DNA from: an uncultured Pseudomonadota bacterium
GTDB taxonomy: Bacteria > Pseudomonadota > Gammaproteobacteria > Burkholderiales > SG8-39
Direction: 5' to 3'
Length of the DNA stretch: 64,000 bases
Assembly: GCA_903921325.1 (NCBI GenBank)
Contig: CAIXPL010000019.1
Location: 124,001 to 188,000, forward strand
In this document: one piece after another, positions 1 through 11,295 of the stretch
Numbering within the stretch: position 1 is the first letter of the stretch
How the letters are laid out: every line of letters starts with the position of its first letter
Notes under the pieces: model-generated
The model's input: only the letters and a program-made list of their open reading frames with translations
Told to the model about the DNA's origin: nothing
Database searches by the model: none
Made by a program: the position numbers and the translations under genes

Positions 1-308
1 TACACCTCCTGCCCGCCGCCCCGACCGGTGTTGATGATGGTGCGGAATCCGTCGGCGAGACCCTGGCCGCTCGCCAGTTCACCGGCTTTTGCCAGCATTT
101 TCCCAAGCAGCGGCGCTTGTGCCGGACCGCACTGCGCGAGGGATTCGACATGCAGCTTGGGCGCGATCATGAAATGAACCGGCGCGATCGGGTGAATGTC
201 ATGAAAAGCGAACAGGTCGTCATCTTCATACACCCGGCGCGAGGGCAGCTCGCCGCGAATGATTCGACAAAAAATACAGGCTGGATCGTGCGCTGGTGGC
301 GTCGTCAT
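1..308 (-). CDS. hinT: HIT-family nucleotide hydrolase, 3' end cut by window edge
   Basis: Histidine-triad (HIT) protein of the HinT type, a cytosolic nucleoside phosphoramidase/AMP-lysine hydrolase family. The 102 visible residues begin MTTPPAHDPACIFCRIIRGE, with the CxxC pair (C11, C14) and the CIFCRI block typical of bacterial HIT proteins. HDIHPIAPVHFMIAPK and NTGRGGGQEVY follow. The catalytic HxHxH segment should come straight after the last visible residue and lies outside the window. It sits 9 bp after hisE on the same strand, as in many Burkholderiales his loci. Family assignment is firm; the physiological substrate is unknown. Confidence 0.9.
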   Translation of the reverse strand, partial: MTTPPAHDPACIFCRIIRGELPSRRVYEDDDLFAFHDIHPIAPVHFMIAPKLHVESLAQCGPAQAPLLGKMLAKAGELASGQGLADGFRTIINTGRGGGQEV

Positions 309-317
309 CGAAGGGCC

Positions 318-662
318 TCAATCGGTGGACGGGCGAGCCGCTTTCTCCGCGATACCAGACAGGCCTTCGCGTCGCGCGAGCTCATCGAGCACCGCCTGCG
401 GATGCAAGTCATGCGCGGCAAGCATGACCAGACAGTGGAACCACAGGTCGGCGGTCTCGGCGACAATGCGCGACGGCTCGCCATCCTTGGCCGCCATGAC
501 CGTTTCGGTCGCTTCCTCGCCAATTTTTTTCAGTACCGCATCCTTGCCCTTGGAGAGCAAGCGCGCCACATAGGAGCTTTGCGGATCGGCCCCTTTGCGC
601 GACTCGATCACCTGGGCGATTCGTGCCAGAACATCTTCAGGCCGCTCGTTCGGTTCGGTCAT
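318..662 (-). CDS. hisE: Phosphoribosyl-ATP pyrophosphatase HisE
   Basis: Catalyses the second step of histidine synthesis, hydrolysing phosphoribosyl-ATP to phosphoribosyl-AMP and pyrophosphate in the cytosol. The 114 residues match the all-alpha MazG-like HisE fold: [20 protein letters not shown], then [13 protein letters not shown] with its acidic metal ligands, then [13 protein letters not shown]. Length is normal for a stand-alone HisE, so HisE and HisI are separate here rather than fused as in enteric bacteria. The start overlaps the hisI stop by 4 bp (ATGA), implying translational coupling within the his operon. Confidence 0.95.
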   Translation of the reverse strand: MTEPNERPEDVLARIAQVIESRKGADPQSSYVARLLSKGKDAVLKKIGEEATETVMAAKDGEPSRIVAETADLWFHCLVMLAAHDLHPQAVLDELARREGLSGIAEKAARPSTD

Positions 663-1357
663 GATCGATTTGCCTTGGATTCGGTCGCGGGCGCTGACTG
701 AGCACCGGTCGATTGGTTAGCCGCCGCATCGCCACCGGTCGCGTGGCGGCCCGCTGCATGGCTGGCCGCCGCATTGCCACCCGCCGCATTGCCACCCGCC
801 GCAGGATGACCCACTGATTGACCGGCCTCATCAACATAGATCAGGGTCGGGTCTTTCAGGACCGGGTCGGTGGGCACCCATTGCCCTGCACGCAACAGTC
901 GGTAAAAGCATCGCTCGCGTCCGGTATGGCAGGCAATACCGCCTTCCTGTTCGATGGCCAGCAAGACGACATCGGCATCGCAGTCAAGCCGCATCTCGCG
1001 AACGCGCTGGACGTGTCCGGACTCCTCGCCCTTTTGCCAGCGTCGCCGACGCGAGCGTGACCAGTACACCGCCAGCCCGGTTTGCGCAGTCTCGCGCAGA
1101 GCATCGCGATTGGCCCAGGCACACATAAGCACCCGACCGCTCGCCGCGTCCTGCGCGATCACCGGCACCAGGCCATCAGCACCCCAGACAATCTCATCGA
1201 GCCAGGCATCACTATGCACATCGGGCGCAGCGGGTTCGCCTTGCGTCCCCGCCGCGGCGGGCGCGCCGGACACCTTGGATACGCTGACCGCGGCGGGCAC
1301 GCTGGATACCTTGGATGCGCGCACTGCGCCGGGCAGATCGGGTTGCTGCGCGCTCAC
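659..1357 (-). CDS. hisI: Phosphoribosyl-AMP cyclohydrolase HisI with low-complexity extensions
   Basis: Third step of histidine synthesis, a zinc-dependent opening of the adenine ring of PR-AMP. The catalytic core is roughly residues 50-175 and includes [34 protein letters not shown] and [11 protein letters not shown], which carry the expected Cys/Asp metal ligands. The protein is 232 residues against about 130 for the family. The excess is an N-terminal Ala/Ser/Val-rich tract ([22 protein letters not shown]) and a C-terminal tail of about 50 residues rich in Ala, Gly, Asn and His ([18 protein letters not shown]). Start and stop both overlap neighbours by 4 bp. A shorter internal start is possible for the N-terminal part; the C-terminal tail is unambiguous. 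Confidence 0.92.
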   Translation of the reverse strand: MSAQQPDLPGAVRASKVSSVPAAVSVSKVSGAPAAAGTQGEPAAPDVHSDAWLDEIVWGADGLVPVIAQDAASGRVLMCAWANRDALRETAQTGLAVYWSRSRRRRWQKGEESGHVQRVREMRLDCDADVVLLAIEQEGGIACHTGRERCFYRLLRAGQWVPTDPVLKDPTLIYVDEAGQSVGHPAAGGNAAGGNAAASHAAGRHATGGDAAANQSTGAQSAPATESKANRS

Positions 1358-2118
1358 CAGCGCACCTCGATACCACGCTGCTCCATATACAGCTTGGCGT
1401 CCCGTACCGTGATGTCACCGAAGTGAAACACGCTGGCGGCAAGAACGGCATCGGCGTGACCTTCGAGCACACCGGCCGCCAGATCCTGCACCGAACCGAC
1501 ACCACCGCTGGCAATTACCGGCACAGTGACTGCGTCAGATACCGCGCGGGTGAGCGGCAGATCAAAGCCATTCCGCGTGCCATCGCTATCCATGCTGGTC
1601 AAGAGAATCTCGCCGGCCCCGAGTTGCTGCATGCGTTGCGCCCATTCGACCACGTCCAGCCCGGTTGCGCGGCGACCGCCATGGGTGAACACCTCCCAAC
1701 CGCTGCGGGTACCCGATCGTTTGGCATCGATCGCGACCACGATGCACTGATTGCCGTAGCGGCCGGCGGCTTCGGCAACGAGCTCGGGGTTCGTGACTGC
1801 CGATGTATTGATTGACACCTTGTCAGCCCCCGCATTGAGCAAGCGGCGCACATCCTCAACCTTGCGCACACCGCCGCCAACGGTGAGCGGAATGAATACC
1901 TGCGATGCCACCGCCTCGATGATATGCACGATGATGTCACGGTCATCGGAGGTCGCGGTGATATCGAGAAAGGTGAGTTCATCGGCACCTTGCTCATCGT
2001 AGCGACGGGCGATTTCCACCGGATCGCCCGCGTCGCGCAGATTGACAAAATTGACGCCTTTGACAACCCGCCCGTGGGTCACATCGAGGCAGGGGATGAT
2101 GCGTTTGGCGAGTCCCAT
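1354..2118 (-). CDS. hisF: Imidazole glycerol phosphate synthase subunit HisF
   Basis: Cyclase subunit of IGP synthase. It uses ammonia from HisH to convert PRFAR to imidazole glycerol phosphate and AICAR. The 254-residue (beta/alpha)8 barrel shows both catalytic aspartates in context ([19 protein letters not shown] and [10 protein letters not shown]) and the phosphate-binding loops [11 protein letters not shown] and [13 protein letters not shown]. Length is standard. It lies between hisA, 9 bp upstream, and hisI, with which it overlaps by 4 bp. Confidence 0.97.
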   Translation of the reverse strand: MGLAKRIIPCLDVTHGRVVKGVNFVNLRDAGDPVEIARRYDEQGADELTFLDITATSDDRDIIVHIIEAVASQVFIPLTVGGGVRKVEDVRRLLNAGADKVSINTSAVTNPELVAEAAGRYGNQCIVVAIDAKRSGTRSGWEVFTHGGRRATGLDVVEWAQRMQQLGAGEILLTSMDSDGTRNGFDLPLTRAVSDAVTVPVIASGGVGSVQDLAAGVLEGHADAVLAASVFHFGDITVRDAKLYMEQRGIEVRW

Positions 2119-2127
2119 GCCGGTGCG

Positions 2128-2874
2128 CTAAGGCGCTGAGGGCGGTGCGGCCACCATGGCAAGCGCCGCCTTGAAATCGAGCGTACCTTGGTAAATTGCG
2201 CGACCGGTGATCACGCCCGCCACACCATCGGGTTCGAGCGCGCGGACATCGCTGATGTCTTGCAAATTATTGATGCCCCCTGAAGCAATCACCGGTGTGC
2301 GCAATTGCGCTGCCAGATGCCGGGTGGCCTCCAGATTGACCCCGGTGAGCATGCCATCGCGACCGATATCGGTGTAGATGATGGCCTCGACCCCGTAGTC
2401 TTCAAACTTGTGCGCCAGATCGATCACATCGTGGCGCGTCAGCTTCGACCAGCCTTCGACCGCCACCTTGCCGTCGCGGGCGTCCAGGCCCACCATGATG
2501 TGGCCTTGAAACGCCGAGCAGGCATCCTGCAGAAAGCCAGGATTCTTGACTGCCGCCGTACCCACGACGACGTAACGCACGCCATGATCGAGATAGCGCT
2601 CGATCGTATCCATGTCCCGAATGCCACCGCCCAGCTGGATCGGCAGGTCATCGCCCAGCGCATCGGCAATCTCGCGCACCAGATCCTCATTGCGAGGTCG
2701 CCCGTCGCGCGCGCCGTCGAGATCGACAATGTGCAGGCGCTTGGCGCCCTGGCTTAGCCAGTGCCTGGCCACGGCCACCGGATCTTCGGAAAAGATCGTC
2801 GCTTCCTCCATGTCGCCCTGACGAAGCCGGACACAGTGGCCGTTCTTGATGTCTATTGCCGGAATGATCAGCAT
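2128..2874 (-). CDS. hisA: ProFAR isomerase HisA
   Basis: Isomerises ProFAR to PRFAR (step four), a (beta/alpha)8 barrel paralogous to HisF. The 248 residues start [20 protein letters not shown], with the catalytic Asp of AIDIKNG, and contain [26 protein letters not shown] with the second catalytic Asp, and [10 protein letters not shown]. The ATG at 2874 is chosen because family homology begins there. The frame stays open further upstream but that extension would overlap hisH and has no family counterpart. Confidence 0.96.
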   Translation of the reverse strand: MLIIPAIDIKNGHCVRLRQGDMEEATIFSEDPVAVARHWLSQGAKRLHIVDLDGARDGRPRNEDLVREIADALGDDLPIQLGGGIRDMDTIERYLDHGVRYVVVGTAAVKNPGFLQDACSAFQGHIMVGLDARDGKVAVEGWSKLTRHDVIDLAHKFEDYGVEAIIYTDIGRDGMLTGVNLEATRHLAAQLRTPVIASGGINNLQDISDVRALEPDGVAGVITGRAIYQGTLDFKAALAMVAAPPSAP

Positions 2875-2899
2875 GATGCGCAGTGAAATGACGAGTGGA

Positions 2900-3532
2900 T
2901 CAGGGGTTCCAGCGGATGAAATTGGCGAGTAAAGCAAGTCCGCTCGCCTGACTTTTTTCCGGATGAAATTGGACTGCAAAGATGTTATCCCGCCGCACTG
3001 CCGCGGTAAAGGGGATGCCGTAGTGCGAACGGCCAACAATCACCTGATCGTCCTCGGGCACCACATGGTAGCTGTGAACAAAATAAAAGCGCGCGCCATC
3101 GGCAATGCCATGCCACATCGGATGCGCTGACTGTGCCACGGTGTTCCAGCCCATGTGAGGCACTTTGAGCCTCACGCCGTGTTCGTCGACCAGGGGCTCG
3201 GGAAATCGCTTCACCGTGCCGCGCAGCAACCCCAGTCCGGCCACATGCCCTTCGTCGCTGGAATCAAACAGCATTTGAACACCGATGCAGATGCCCAACA
3301 CCGGACGGCTTGCGGTTGCCCGCAGCAAGGGTTCGCGCAGGCCGCGCGCATCGAGTTCGCGCATGCAATCAGGCATCGCGCCCTGCCCTGGCACCACCAC
3401 CCGATCAGCCGCATCGATCTCCGCTGCGGTCGAGCTGATGCGCACATTGGCCTGCGGCGCGACGTGCTCGATCGCCTTCGCTACCGAGCGCAGATTGCCC
3501 ATACCGTAATCAATTACCGCAATGTTGATCAC
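2900..3532 (-). CDS. hisH: Imidazole glycerol phosphate synthase glutaminase HisH
   Basis: Class I glutamine amidotransferase that feeds ammonia to HisF. The 210 residues show the N-terminal [16 protein letters not shown], the oxyanion strand [12 protein letters not shown], the nucleophilic elbow [11 protein letters not shown] with the catalytic Cys, and the His-Glu pair in [11 protein letters not shown]. The usual KVPHMGWN segment at the HisF interface is present. It sits between hisB (10 bp) and hisA (25 bp) in the his operon. Confidence 0.97.
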   Translation of the reverse strand: MINIAVIDYGMGNLRSVAKAIEHVAPQANVRISSTAAEIDAADRVVVPGQGAMPDCMRELDARGLREPLLRATASRPVLGICIGVQMLFDSSDEGHVAGLGLLRGTVKRFPEPLVDEHGVRLKVPHMGWNTVAQSAHPMWHGIADGARFYFVHSYHVVPEDDQVIVGRSHYGIPFTAAVRRDNIFAVQFHPEKSQASGLALLANFIRWNP

Positions 3533-3542
3533 GATAAACCTG

Positions 3543-4139
3543 TCAGAGCGCGCCCTTGGTTGAAGGAATCACCCCAGCGGCGCGCGGATCGGACTCCACT
3601 GCCATTCGCAAGGCCCGGCCGAACGCCTTGAACACGGTTTCGCACTGATGATGGGCGTTGCTACCGCGCAGATTGTCCACGTGGAGAGTCACCTGGGCGT
3701 GATTGACAAAGCCGTGGAAAAATTCATGCACCAGATCGACATCGAATTCACCGATCCAGGCGCGCGAGAATTTCACATGGAACTCAAGCCCGGGCCGACC
3801 GGACAGGTCGATCACCACCCGCGACAGCGCCTCATCGAGCGGAACATACGCGTGACCATAGCGTCGCACGCCCTTCTTGTCGCCAATGGCCTGGGCAAAC
3901 GCCTGACCGAGCGTGATACCGATGTCCTCAACGGTGTGGTGGCCATCGATATGCAGATCGCCCTGCGCGCGCACATCCAGATCGATCAAACCATGGCGTG
4001 CCACCTGATCGAGCATGTGATCGAGAAAGGGCACACCGGTGGCAAGCCGCGCGACGCCCGTGCCGTCGAGCTCCAGGCTCACCGCAATCTTGGTTTCAGC
4101 CGTATCCCGGCTAAGGCTGGCATTTCGCATGGTCGTCAC
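3543..4139 (-). CDS. hisB: Imidazoleglycerol-phosphate dehydratase HisB (monofunctional)
   Basis: Mn-dependent dehydratase of step six. The 198-residue protein lacks the N-terminal phosphatase domain of enteric HisB, so histidinol-phosphate phosphatase must be encoded elsewhere. Both metal-binding motifs are visible: [13 protein letters not shown] near residue 67 and [16 protein letters not shown] near residue 165, along with VPFLDHML and VPLDEALSR. Homology to the family begins at about the second Met (MRNAS), so the start may be three codons later. It is separated from hisC by 7 bp. Confidence 0.96.
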   Translation of the reverse strand: MTTMRNASLSRDTAETKIAVSLELDGTGVARLATGVPFLDHMLDQVARHGLIDLDVRAQGDLHIDGHHTVEDIGITLGQAFAQAIGDKKGVRRYGHAYVPLDEALSRVVIDLSGRPGLEFHVKFSRAWIGEFDVDLVHEFFHGFVNHAQVTLHVDNLRGSNAHHQCETVFKAFGRALRMAVESDPRAAGVIPSTKGAL

Positions 4140-4146
4140 TATAACG

Positions 4147-5223
4147 CTATAGCGCGTCGATCAGCGCAGCGAGCAGCAACTCATTCTCACTCGGCGTGCC
4201 GACAGTGAACCGCAGACACTGGCTCAACAGCGGGTGCGCGCCATGCAGATTCTTGACGAGGATTTTGCGCGCAAGCAAAGCATTCATCACTCGCGGCGCA
4301 TCGGGCAGCCGCGCCAGAACAAAGTTGGCATCACTCGGGAACACCGTCACCCCAGGCAATTCAGAGAGTCTGCCTGACAGTTCGCTGCGTTGCGCACAGA
4401 TCTGCTCGGCCTGGCGCTCGAATACCGCCATATGCAACAGCAGTTCTTCGGCGGCTGCCTGAGTAAGGATATTGACGTTGTAGGGCGGGCGCAGCTTGTC
4501 AAACTGCTCGATCCATAGCGGGCTCGCCGCCGCATAGCCAAGCCGGATCCCGGCCAGCCCTACCTTGGACAAGGTGCGCATCACCATGAGGTTGGGATAG
4601 TCAACCAGCCGCGGCAACCACGAACGACCTGCAAAGATGTTGTAAGCCTCGTCGACCACCACCAGGCCGGGGGCGGCTGCAAGGATGGCCGCAATATCCT
4701 CATCAGGGTACAGATTGCCGGTCGGATTGTTCGGATAGGAAATCCACACGATCGCCGGCTGATGCTGAACGATGGCCGCCAGGATCGCATCGAGATCGAG
4801 CGAAAAATCCGGCCGCAGGCTGACCGCGACATGCCGGACCTGGGCGATCTGGGCACTCATCCGGTACATCACGAACGAGGGCTCAATACTCAATACGCTG
4901 GCCCCGGGGCGTGCCACTGCCTGGGTGACAATCGAGATGATTTCATCGGACCCGTTGCCCAGGATCAGACCGGCCTCGGCCGGAATCTGCATCACCTCGC
5001 GCAATCGCCGGGACAGTTCGCCGGCGCGTGGATCAGGATAACGATTGAGCGCTGCACTGGCGACCGCCCGCGATACCTTTGTGCGTAGTTCAGCATCGAG
5101 CTGGAATGGGTTTTCCATCGCATCGAGCTTCACCATGCCCAACGAAGGCGGCACTGCATAGGCCGACAGCGCGCGCACGTCCTCGCGCAGCACCGCCGCA
5201 ATCCGATGAGTCAAGTCAGTCAT
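4147..5223 (-). CDS. hisC: Histidinol-phosphate aminotransferase HisC
   Basis: PLP-dependent class I/II aminotransferase of step seven (imidazole acetol phosphate plus Glu to histidinol phosphate). The 358 residues include LDAMENPF near the N-terminus, the cofactor-loop sequence [30 protein letters not shown], and the PLP lysine in [16 protein letters not shown]. Length is normal. The gene is 91 bp downstream of hisD, the largest gap inside this his operon; the gap holds a partial duplicate of the hisC start region. Confidence 0.96.
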   Translation of the reverse strand: MTDLTHRIAAVLREDVRALSAYAVPPSLGMVKLDAMENPFQLDAELRTKVSRAVASAALNRYPDPRAGELSRRLREVMQIPAEAGLILGNGSDEIISIVTQAVARPGASVLSIEPSFVMYRMSAQIAQVRHVAVSLRPDFSLDLDAILAAIVQHQPAIVWISYPNNPTGNLYPDEDIAAILAAAPGLVVVDEAYNIFAGRSWLPRLVDYPNLMVMRTLSKVGLAGIRLGYAAASPLWIEQFDKLRPPYNVNILTQAAAEELLLHMAVFERQAEQICAQRSELSGRLSELPGVTVFPSDANFVLARLPDAPRVMNALLARKILVKNLHGAHPLLSQCLRFTVGTPSENELLLAALIDAL

Positions 5224-5270
5224 TGCACCGTACCGCCAGAATCATGTTCGTCAACTCAGTCATTGCGCAC
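5211..5270 (-). repeat. Partial duplication of the hisC translation start (overlapping short ORF)
   Basis: The minus-strand sequence GCAATGACTGACTTGAC at the hisC start recurs 40 bp upstream as GCAATGACTGAGTTGAC. The upstream copy supplies an ATG at 5263 opening a 15-codon frame ([15 protein letters not shown]) that stops inside the first codons of hisC, in a different frame. It may be a duplication scar, or a short upstream ORF that affects hisC translation. Only the duplication is seen; any regulatory effect is inference. Confidence 0.5.
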
Positions 5271-5314
5271 CCTCGCAATCCGTGTGATCACGTCAATCAT
5301 CGCCGGCGCCCGCC

Positions 5315-6721
5315 CTACTCCTGGTGCCGGCCAAGCCGCAATTCAGCCGAGCGGGCGTGGGCCGGCAAGCCCTCACCCTGCGCGAGCACCGCGGCGATCG
5401 CCCCAAGGGTCTGTGCGCCTGCGTGCGAAATTTCGATCATGCTGGTGCGCTTCTGAAAGTCATACACGCCCAGCGGAGAGGAAAAGCGGGCCGTGCCAGC
5501 AGTGGGCAGCACATGATTAGGCCCGGCGCAGTAATCGCCCAGTGATTCCGAGCTGTACGGGCCCATGAAAATCGCACCTGCATGGCGAATGTGCGGCAGC
5601 CAGGCATCGGGGTCAGCCACCGCCAACTCCAGGTGCTCAGGCGCAATGCGATTGACAATATCGCACGCCTGCTCGCGACTGAGCGCGGTGATCAGCGCGC
5701 CGCGCGCCGTGAGCGAGGCTGCAATGATCGCGCGACGTGGCATTTCGACAATCGCTTGTTCGATGGCGCGCACCACGCGCTCTGCGTACGCCGCATCGGT
5801 GGTCACCAGGATGGCCTGCGCCGCCTCGTCGTGCTCGGCTTGCGAGAAGAGATCCATCGCCACCCAGTCCGGTGACACCGAACCATCGCACACCACCACG
5901 ATCTCCGAGGGTCCGGCGATCATGTCAATGCCGACTGCACCAAACACACGGCGTTTGGCCGCGGCCACATAGGCATTGCCCGGCCCTACGATCTTGTCCA
6001 CCCGCGGCACCGTCGCTGTGCCGTAGGCCAGTGCGGCCACCGCCTGCGCCCCGCCGATGGTGAAAAGCCGATCCACCTGGGCGATCGCCGCCGCTGCGAG
6101 CACCATGTCATTGCGAACGCCTCCGGGCGTGGGCACCACCATGACGATTTCGCCAACACCGGCCACTTTCGCCGGCAGCGCGTTCATCAATAACGACGAG
6201 GGGTAGGACGCCTTGCCACCAGGCACGTACAAGCCGACCCGATCGAGGGCCGTGACGCGCTGACCGAGCCGGTTGCCATCGGCATCTTCAATGCCCCAGG
6301 AAGTCGCACGCTGATGCTCGTGATAGCTGCGGATGCGCTCGGCAGCAGCCTCCAGAGCACTGCGTTGAACGGGATCGAGCCGAGCCAGAGCACGATGCGT
6401 CTCGCTCGGATCGAGCTCGAGCGCCGCCGCATCGTCAATCTGCAGACCATCAAAGCGCGCGGTGTACTCAAGCAAGGCGGCATCGCCGCGCGCGCGCACA
6501 TCGGCAATGATGGCCGCCACCGTGCGATCAACCGATTCGTCCTGCGCCGAGTCGTAGCTCACCAGCGCGTCAAGCGCCGCAGAAAATCCCGGTGCCGCGG
6601 CATTCAGGCGACGAATCGTCAGGCTGGGCGTCGCACCACCCTTCACGTCGCGGTCACTGCGGGTCGAGCTGCCGGTCACACCGCCGCCGGTCTCGGCGTC
6701 GCTGCGCGTCACGGTGCTCAT
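5315..6721 (-). CDS. hisD: Histidinol dehydrogenase HisD
   Basis: Zinc- and NAD-dependent two-step oxidation of histidinol to histidine, the last pathway step. The 468 residues carry [20 protein letters not shown], the [14 protein letters not shown] and [13 protein letters not shown] segments, the zinc/catalytic [14 protein letters not shown] and, near the C-terminus, [18 protein letters not shown] with GPNHVLPT. About 30 N-terminal residues (rich in Thr, Ser, Gly and Arg) precede the conserved region and look like an extension. The start overlaps the hisG stop by 4 bp. Confidence 0.97.
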   Translation of the reverse strand: MSTVTRSDAETGGGVTGSSTRSDRDVKGGATPSLTIRRLNAAAPGFSAALDALVSYDSAQDESVDRTVAAIIADVRARGDAALLEYTARFDGLQIDDAAALELDPSETHRALARLDPVQRSALEAAAERIRSYHEHQRATSWGIEDADGNRLGQRVTALDRVGLYVPGGKASYPSSLLMNALPAKVAGVGEIVMVVPTPGGVRNDMVLAAAAIAQVDRLFTIGGAQAVAALAYGTATVPRVDKIVGPGNAYVAAAKRRVFGAVGIDMIAGPSEIVVVCDGSVSPDWVAMDLFSQAEHDEAAQAILVTTDAAYAERVVRAIEQAIVEMPRRAIIAASLTARGALITALSREQACDIVNRIAPEHLELAVADPDAWLPHIRHAGAIFMGPYSSESLGDYCAGPNHVLPTAGTARFSSPLGVYDFQKRTSMIEISHAGAQTLGAIAAVLAQGEGLPAHARSAELRLGRHQE

Positions 6722-7374
6722 CGCGCCAACCCGCGCTGGCTTTCCACCGCCGCGCGAAAGGCAGCGATCATCGGCTGCACCTCGGCATGCTTCATCTTGA
6801 GCGCAGCCGGGTTGACGATCAGCCGCGAACTGATGTCCATGATGTCCTCGACCGCACGCAGCCGATTGGCGCGCAGCGTATTGCCGCTACTCACAAGATC
6901 GACAATCACATCGGCCAGACCCGCCAATGGCGCCAGTTCCATCGAGCCATAGAGCTTGATCAGATCGACCTGTACCGCACGCGCACCGAAATGGTCGCGG
7001 GCGGCCCGAATGTATTTGGTGGCAACGCGCAGGCGCGAGCGGCGTGCAAGCGCACCTTCGTAGTCAAACGCCTCAGGCACGGCCACCATCATGCGACAAC
7101 GACCGATCTCCAGATCTACCGGCTGATACAGACCCTCACCGCCATGCTCATGCAGGACATCAAGACCTGCCACGCCCAGATCGGCCGCGCCGTATTGCAC
7201 ATAGGTCGGTGCGTCAGACGCGCGCACCAGAACGATTCTGACATCGGGACGGTTGGTTTCGATCACCAGCTTGCGTGACCGGTCAGGATCCTCGGCCAGC
7301 GTGACCCCTGCCGCCGTGAGCAGTGGCAGCGCTTCCTCAAGAATGCGTCCTTTGGATAAAGCGATGGTGATCAC
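6718..7374 (-). CDS. hisG: ATP phosphoribosyltransferase, short form HisG
   Basis: First committed step of histidine synthesis (ATP plus PRPP). At 218 residues it is the short HisG_S form, without the C-terminal ACT-like regulatory domain, and by family precedent needs HisZ for activity and feedback inhibition. No hisZ is visible in the window. Visible signatures are [32 protein letters not shown] and the PRPP-binding stretch [18 protein letters not shown]. The start is GTG at 7374; no purine-rich Shine-Dalgarno is evident because a 16-bp palindrome lies just upstream. Confidence 0.95.
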   Translation of the reverse strand: MITIALSKGRILEEALPLLTAAGVTLAEDPDRSRKLVIETNRPDVRIVLVRASDAPTYVQYGAADLGVAGLDVLHEHGGEGLYQPVDLEIGRCRMMVAVPEAFDYEGALARRSRLRVATKYIRAARDHFGARAVQVDLIKLYGSMELAPLAGLADVIVDLVSSGNTLRANRLRAVEDIMDISSRLIVNPAALKMKHAEVQPMIAAFRAAVESQRGLAR

Positions 7375-7382
7375 GGCCGGAG

Positions 7383-7398
7383 GCCGACCCGGGTCGGC
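7383..7398. promoter_or_regulatory. 16-bp perfect palindrome at the hisG 5' end
   Basis: GCCGACCCGGGTCGGC reads identically on both strands and ends 9 bp before the hisG GTG, where a ribosome binding site would be expected. It could be an operator, or the RNA could form a strong self-complementary stem limiting hisG translation. Function is inferred from position only. Confidence 0.4.
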
Positions 7399-7531
7399 AT
7401 GTGCATGGGAACCCGCCAGTTTACCGACAGATTGGGTTTACAGCCACGCAAAAGCGCAGTTCACCCGCGTGCCTCACCGGGGCCACTGAACCGCGCACGC
7501 CATGGGCCGCCCGATGTCAGTCATCCATAAC

Positions 7532-7547
7532 ACGCACCCGGGTGCGT
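7532..7547. promoter_or_regulatory. Second CCCGGG-centred 16-bp palindrome between murA and hisG
   Basis: ACGCACCCGGGTGCGT is a perfect palindrome 21 bp past the murA stop. It shares the ACCCGGGT centre with the palindrome at 7383. No T-run follows on the minus strand, so it does not look like a standard intrinsic terminator. Confidence 0.35.
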
Positions 7548-7568
7548 CACCGGCCGACCAACTACCGG

Positions 7569-9081
<1,513 letters not shown>

Positions 9082-9160
9082 CCCGCTTGACCTCCAGACG
9101 TCGATTCATCATCTTGGCACGCAACGCCCGCTAAGACCGTGCTGCCAGCGCATATACCCC

Positions 9161-9931
9161 TCAGTTGCGCAGTTTGTAGCCACTGCGCAACATCGCCAGG
9201 GTTATCGCCGCGAGCGCTGCCAGGGCAACCAGCAGTACCGCGACACTCACCCATGGATTCACATCGGACACCGCAAAAAAGCCGTAGCGGAATCCATCAA
9301 TCAGATAGAAGAACGGATTGGCGCGGGACACCGACTGCCACGCCGGACTGAGTGAATGGGTGGAATAGAACACCCCGGACAGAAAGGTGAAAGGCAGGAT
9401 CACAAAATTCTGGAACGCCGCCAGCTGATCCACCTTGTCTGCCCAGATGCCGGCGAGTAATCCCATCGCACCGAGAATGGCCGCGCCCCCCAGGCTGAAC
9501 ACAGCGATCCAGAGCGGATGCGCAAATGGCACCGGGACGAAGATCAGGGTCACGAGCAGCACCCCGGCCCCGACCACCAGACCGCGCACGGCGGCCGCCA
9601 GCACGTAGGCGAGAAACATCTCGATGTGGGAGAGCGGTGGCAACAGGATGAAAATGATGTTGCCCGTCATCTTGGACTGAATCAGACTCGATGAGCTGTT
9701 GGCAAACGCGTTCTGCAAAATGGCCATCATCACCAGACCGGGCACGAGAAAAGTCTGGTAGGGCACTTGGTCATACACTTGCACGCGATCGGCGAGCACA
9801 TGCGCGAATACCAGCAAGTAGAGCAGCGCCGTCACCATGGGTGCCAGGATGGTCTGGAAGCTCACCTTCCAGAACCGCATCAGCTCCTTGGCAAACAGGG
9901 TGCGAAATCCGGCGCTGATCGATGCTCCCAT
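9161..9931 (-). CDS. ABC-2 type transporter permease (YadH-like)
   Basis: Inner-membrane permease of 256 residues with six likely transmembrane stretches, for example TILAPMVTALLYLLVFAHVL, GAGVLLVTLIFVPVPFAHPL and VAVLLVALAALAAITLAML. The ABC-2 signature region lies around FILLPPLSHIEMFLAYVL and PFTFLSGVFYSTHSLSP. It pairs with the ATPase 2 bp upstream, the YadG/YadH arrangement. The pair lies between mlaB and bolA-murA, a conserved betaproteobacterial order, which hints at an envelope substrate, but the substrate is unknown. Confidence 0.88.
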   Translation of the reverse strand: MGASISAGFRTLFAKELMRFWKVSFQTILAPMVTALLYLLVFAHVLADRVQVYDQVPYQTFLVPGLVMMAILQNAFANSSSSLIQSKMTGNIIFILLPPLSHIEMFLAYVLAAAVRGLVVGAGVLLVTLIFVPVPFAHPLWIAVFSLGGAAILGAMGLLAGIWADKVDQLAAFQNFVILPFTFLSGVFYSTHSLSPAWQSVSRANPFFYLIDGFRYGFFAVSDVNPWVSVAVLLVALAALAAITLAMLRSGYKLRN

Positions 9932-9933
9932 GA

Positions 9934-10857
9934 TCAGATCTCGATCGAGGCTGTCAGCGAGCCGCGCATCGTCTGCACAAACACCTCTTCCAAGTCCGGC
10001 TGCTGGATGGTGATCTCGGCAATGGTCGCACCGGCTGAGCGAATCTGCGCGAGCAGCGGCTCCAGTTCACCCGGATCGCTCAGCCGCACCGTGTGGCACA
10101 ACCCATCACTTTCACTGAGTCGGTCGACCAGCGCAGCCGGCCATGTGCCGCGCGCCAGTGTGATGCGCACATGGATGCGGTCATGCAGGCTGCGCACCAG
10201 ATTGGCGGTGGTATCGAGGGCCACCACGCGTCCGCCCTGCAGCATGGCAATGCGGCCGCACAAGGCTTCGGCCTCCTCCAGATAGTGCGTGGTGAGCACA
10301 ATCGTGTGTCCATCCTGATTCAGTCGTCGAATGAAGGTCCACAAACTGCGACGCAATTCGACATCGACGCCGGCCGTGGGCTCATCCAGAATGATCACCG
10401 GGGGCTTGTGCACCAGAGCCTGCGCCACCAGCACCCGCCGCTTCATGCCCCCTGAGAGCGAGCGCATATTGGCATTGGCCTTACTTGCCAGGCCCAGATG
10501 CTCGAGAATCTCATCGATCCATGCACCATTGTTGCGCAATCCAAAATAGCCGGATTGAATTCGCAGCGTCTCGCGCACGCTAAAAAACGGATCGAACACC
10601 AGTTCCTGCGGCACGACGCCAAGCAGTTGCCGGGCACGCCGATAATCGGCGCGCACATCATGACCCATGATCCAGGCCTGCCCGCTGTCCATCCGGCAAA
10701 GGCCGGCGAGGATGCTGATCAGGGTCGTCTTGCCCGCGCCATTGGGCCCCAGCAGTCCAAAGAATTCGCCTTGCTCGACCGCCAGATCAACCCCGTCAAG
10801 GGCGCGCAAGGCGCCAAAGCGCTTTGCCAGAGCTTGTACCCGAATCGCTGCTTGCAT
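9934..10857 (-). CDS. ABC transporter ATP-binding protein (YadG-like)
   Basis: Cytosolic ATPase partner of the following permease, 307 residues. Walker A is [19 protein letters not shown], the signature is LSGGMKRRVLVAQALV and Walker B is VIILDEPTAGVD, followed by the switch histidine in VLTTHYLEEAE. The C-terminal 80 residues (QPDLEEVFVQ near the end) are the usual tail of ABC-2 exporters. It probably belongs to the mla transcription unit, although a 129-bp gap separates it from mlaB. Confidence 0.9.
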   Translation of the reverse strand: MQAAIRVQALAKRFGALRALDGVDLAVEQGEFFGLLGPNGAGKTTLISILAGLCRMDSGQAWIMGHDVRADYRRARQLLGVVPQELVFDPFFSVRETLRIQSGYFGLRNNGAWIDEILEHLGLASKANANMRSLSGGMKRRVLVAQALVHKPPVIILDEPTAGVDVELRRSLWTFIRRLNQDGHTIVLTTHYLEEAEALCGRIAMLQGGRVVALDTTANLVRSLHDRIHVRITLARGTWPAALVDRLSESDGLCHTVRLSDPGELEPLLAQIRSAGATIAEITIQQPDLEEVFVQTMRGSLTASIEI

Positions 10858-10986
10858 CGACTATGAATCCACCTGGCCGGTTGGTGCGCCGGCCGCGCTT
10901 GGTCTGGATCGCCCCACCCGGGGCGATTGGACGCCTTCACCCGAAAAGCGACCATTGAACGTTCACAACGGAACATCGCCGTCGGA

Positions 10987-11295
10987 TCAGACGGCAGGCG
11001 TCGGTCTTGGCTGAAGCAACAGAATGTCCGACACCGAGTATAACCGGGCCAGCTCCACCAGCCCGATCGGCGCACCGCTCACCTTCAGGGCCTCGCCCGC
11101 GGTCCGCCACCACTCAAGCAGCAACGCGATCGCGGCCGAATCGACCTTTTGCACGCCGCTCAGATCAATTGTGCGCGCCCCCTGCCGCACCAGATCGCTC
11201 CCGGCTGCGCTCAGCGCGGTCACCGTCTGCATGGTCAGATCGCCACCGATGCGCAGCGCCGAGCCGACCTGTTCGATAGTGGCCGGAATACTCAT
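10987..11295 (-). CDS. mlaB: STAS-domain protein MlaB
   Basis: Cytosolic STAS subunit of the MlaFEDB lipid transporter, binding the MlaF ATPase. The 102 residues show the anti-sigma-antagonist fold: GGDLTMQTVTAL, then TIDLSGVQKVDSAAIALLLE with the conserved Asp-Ser-Ala loop. Homology is weak, as usual for MlaB, but the 4-bp overlap with mlaC and its place at the end of mlaFEDAC support the call. Confidence 0.87.
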   Translation of the reverse strand: MSIPATIEQVGSALRIGGDLTMQTVTALSAAGSDLVRQGARTIDLSGVQKVDSAAIALLLEWWRTAGEALKVSGAPIGLVELARLYSVSDILLLQPRPTPAV

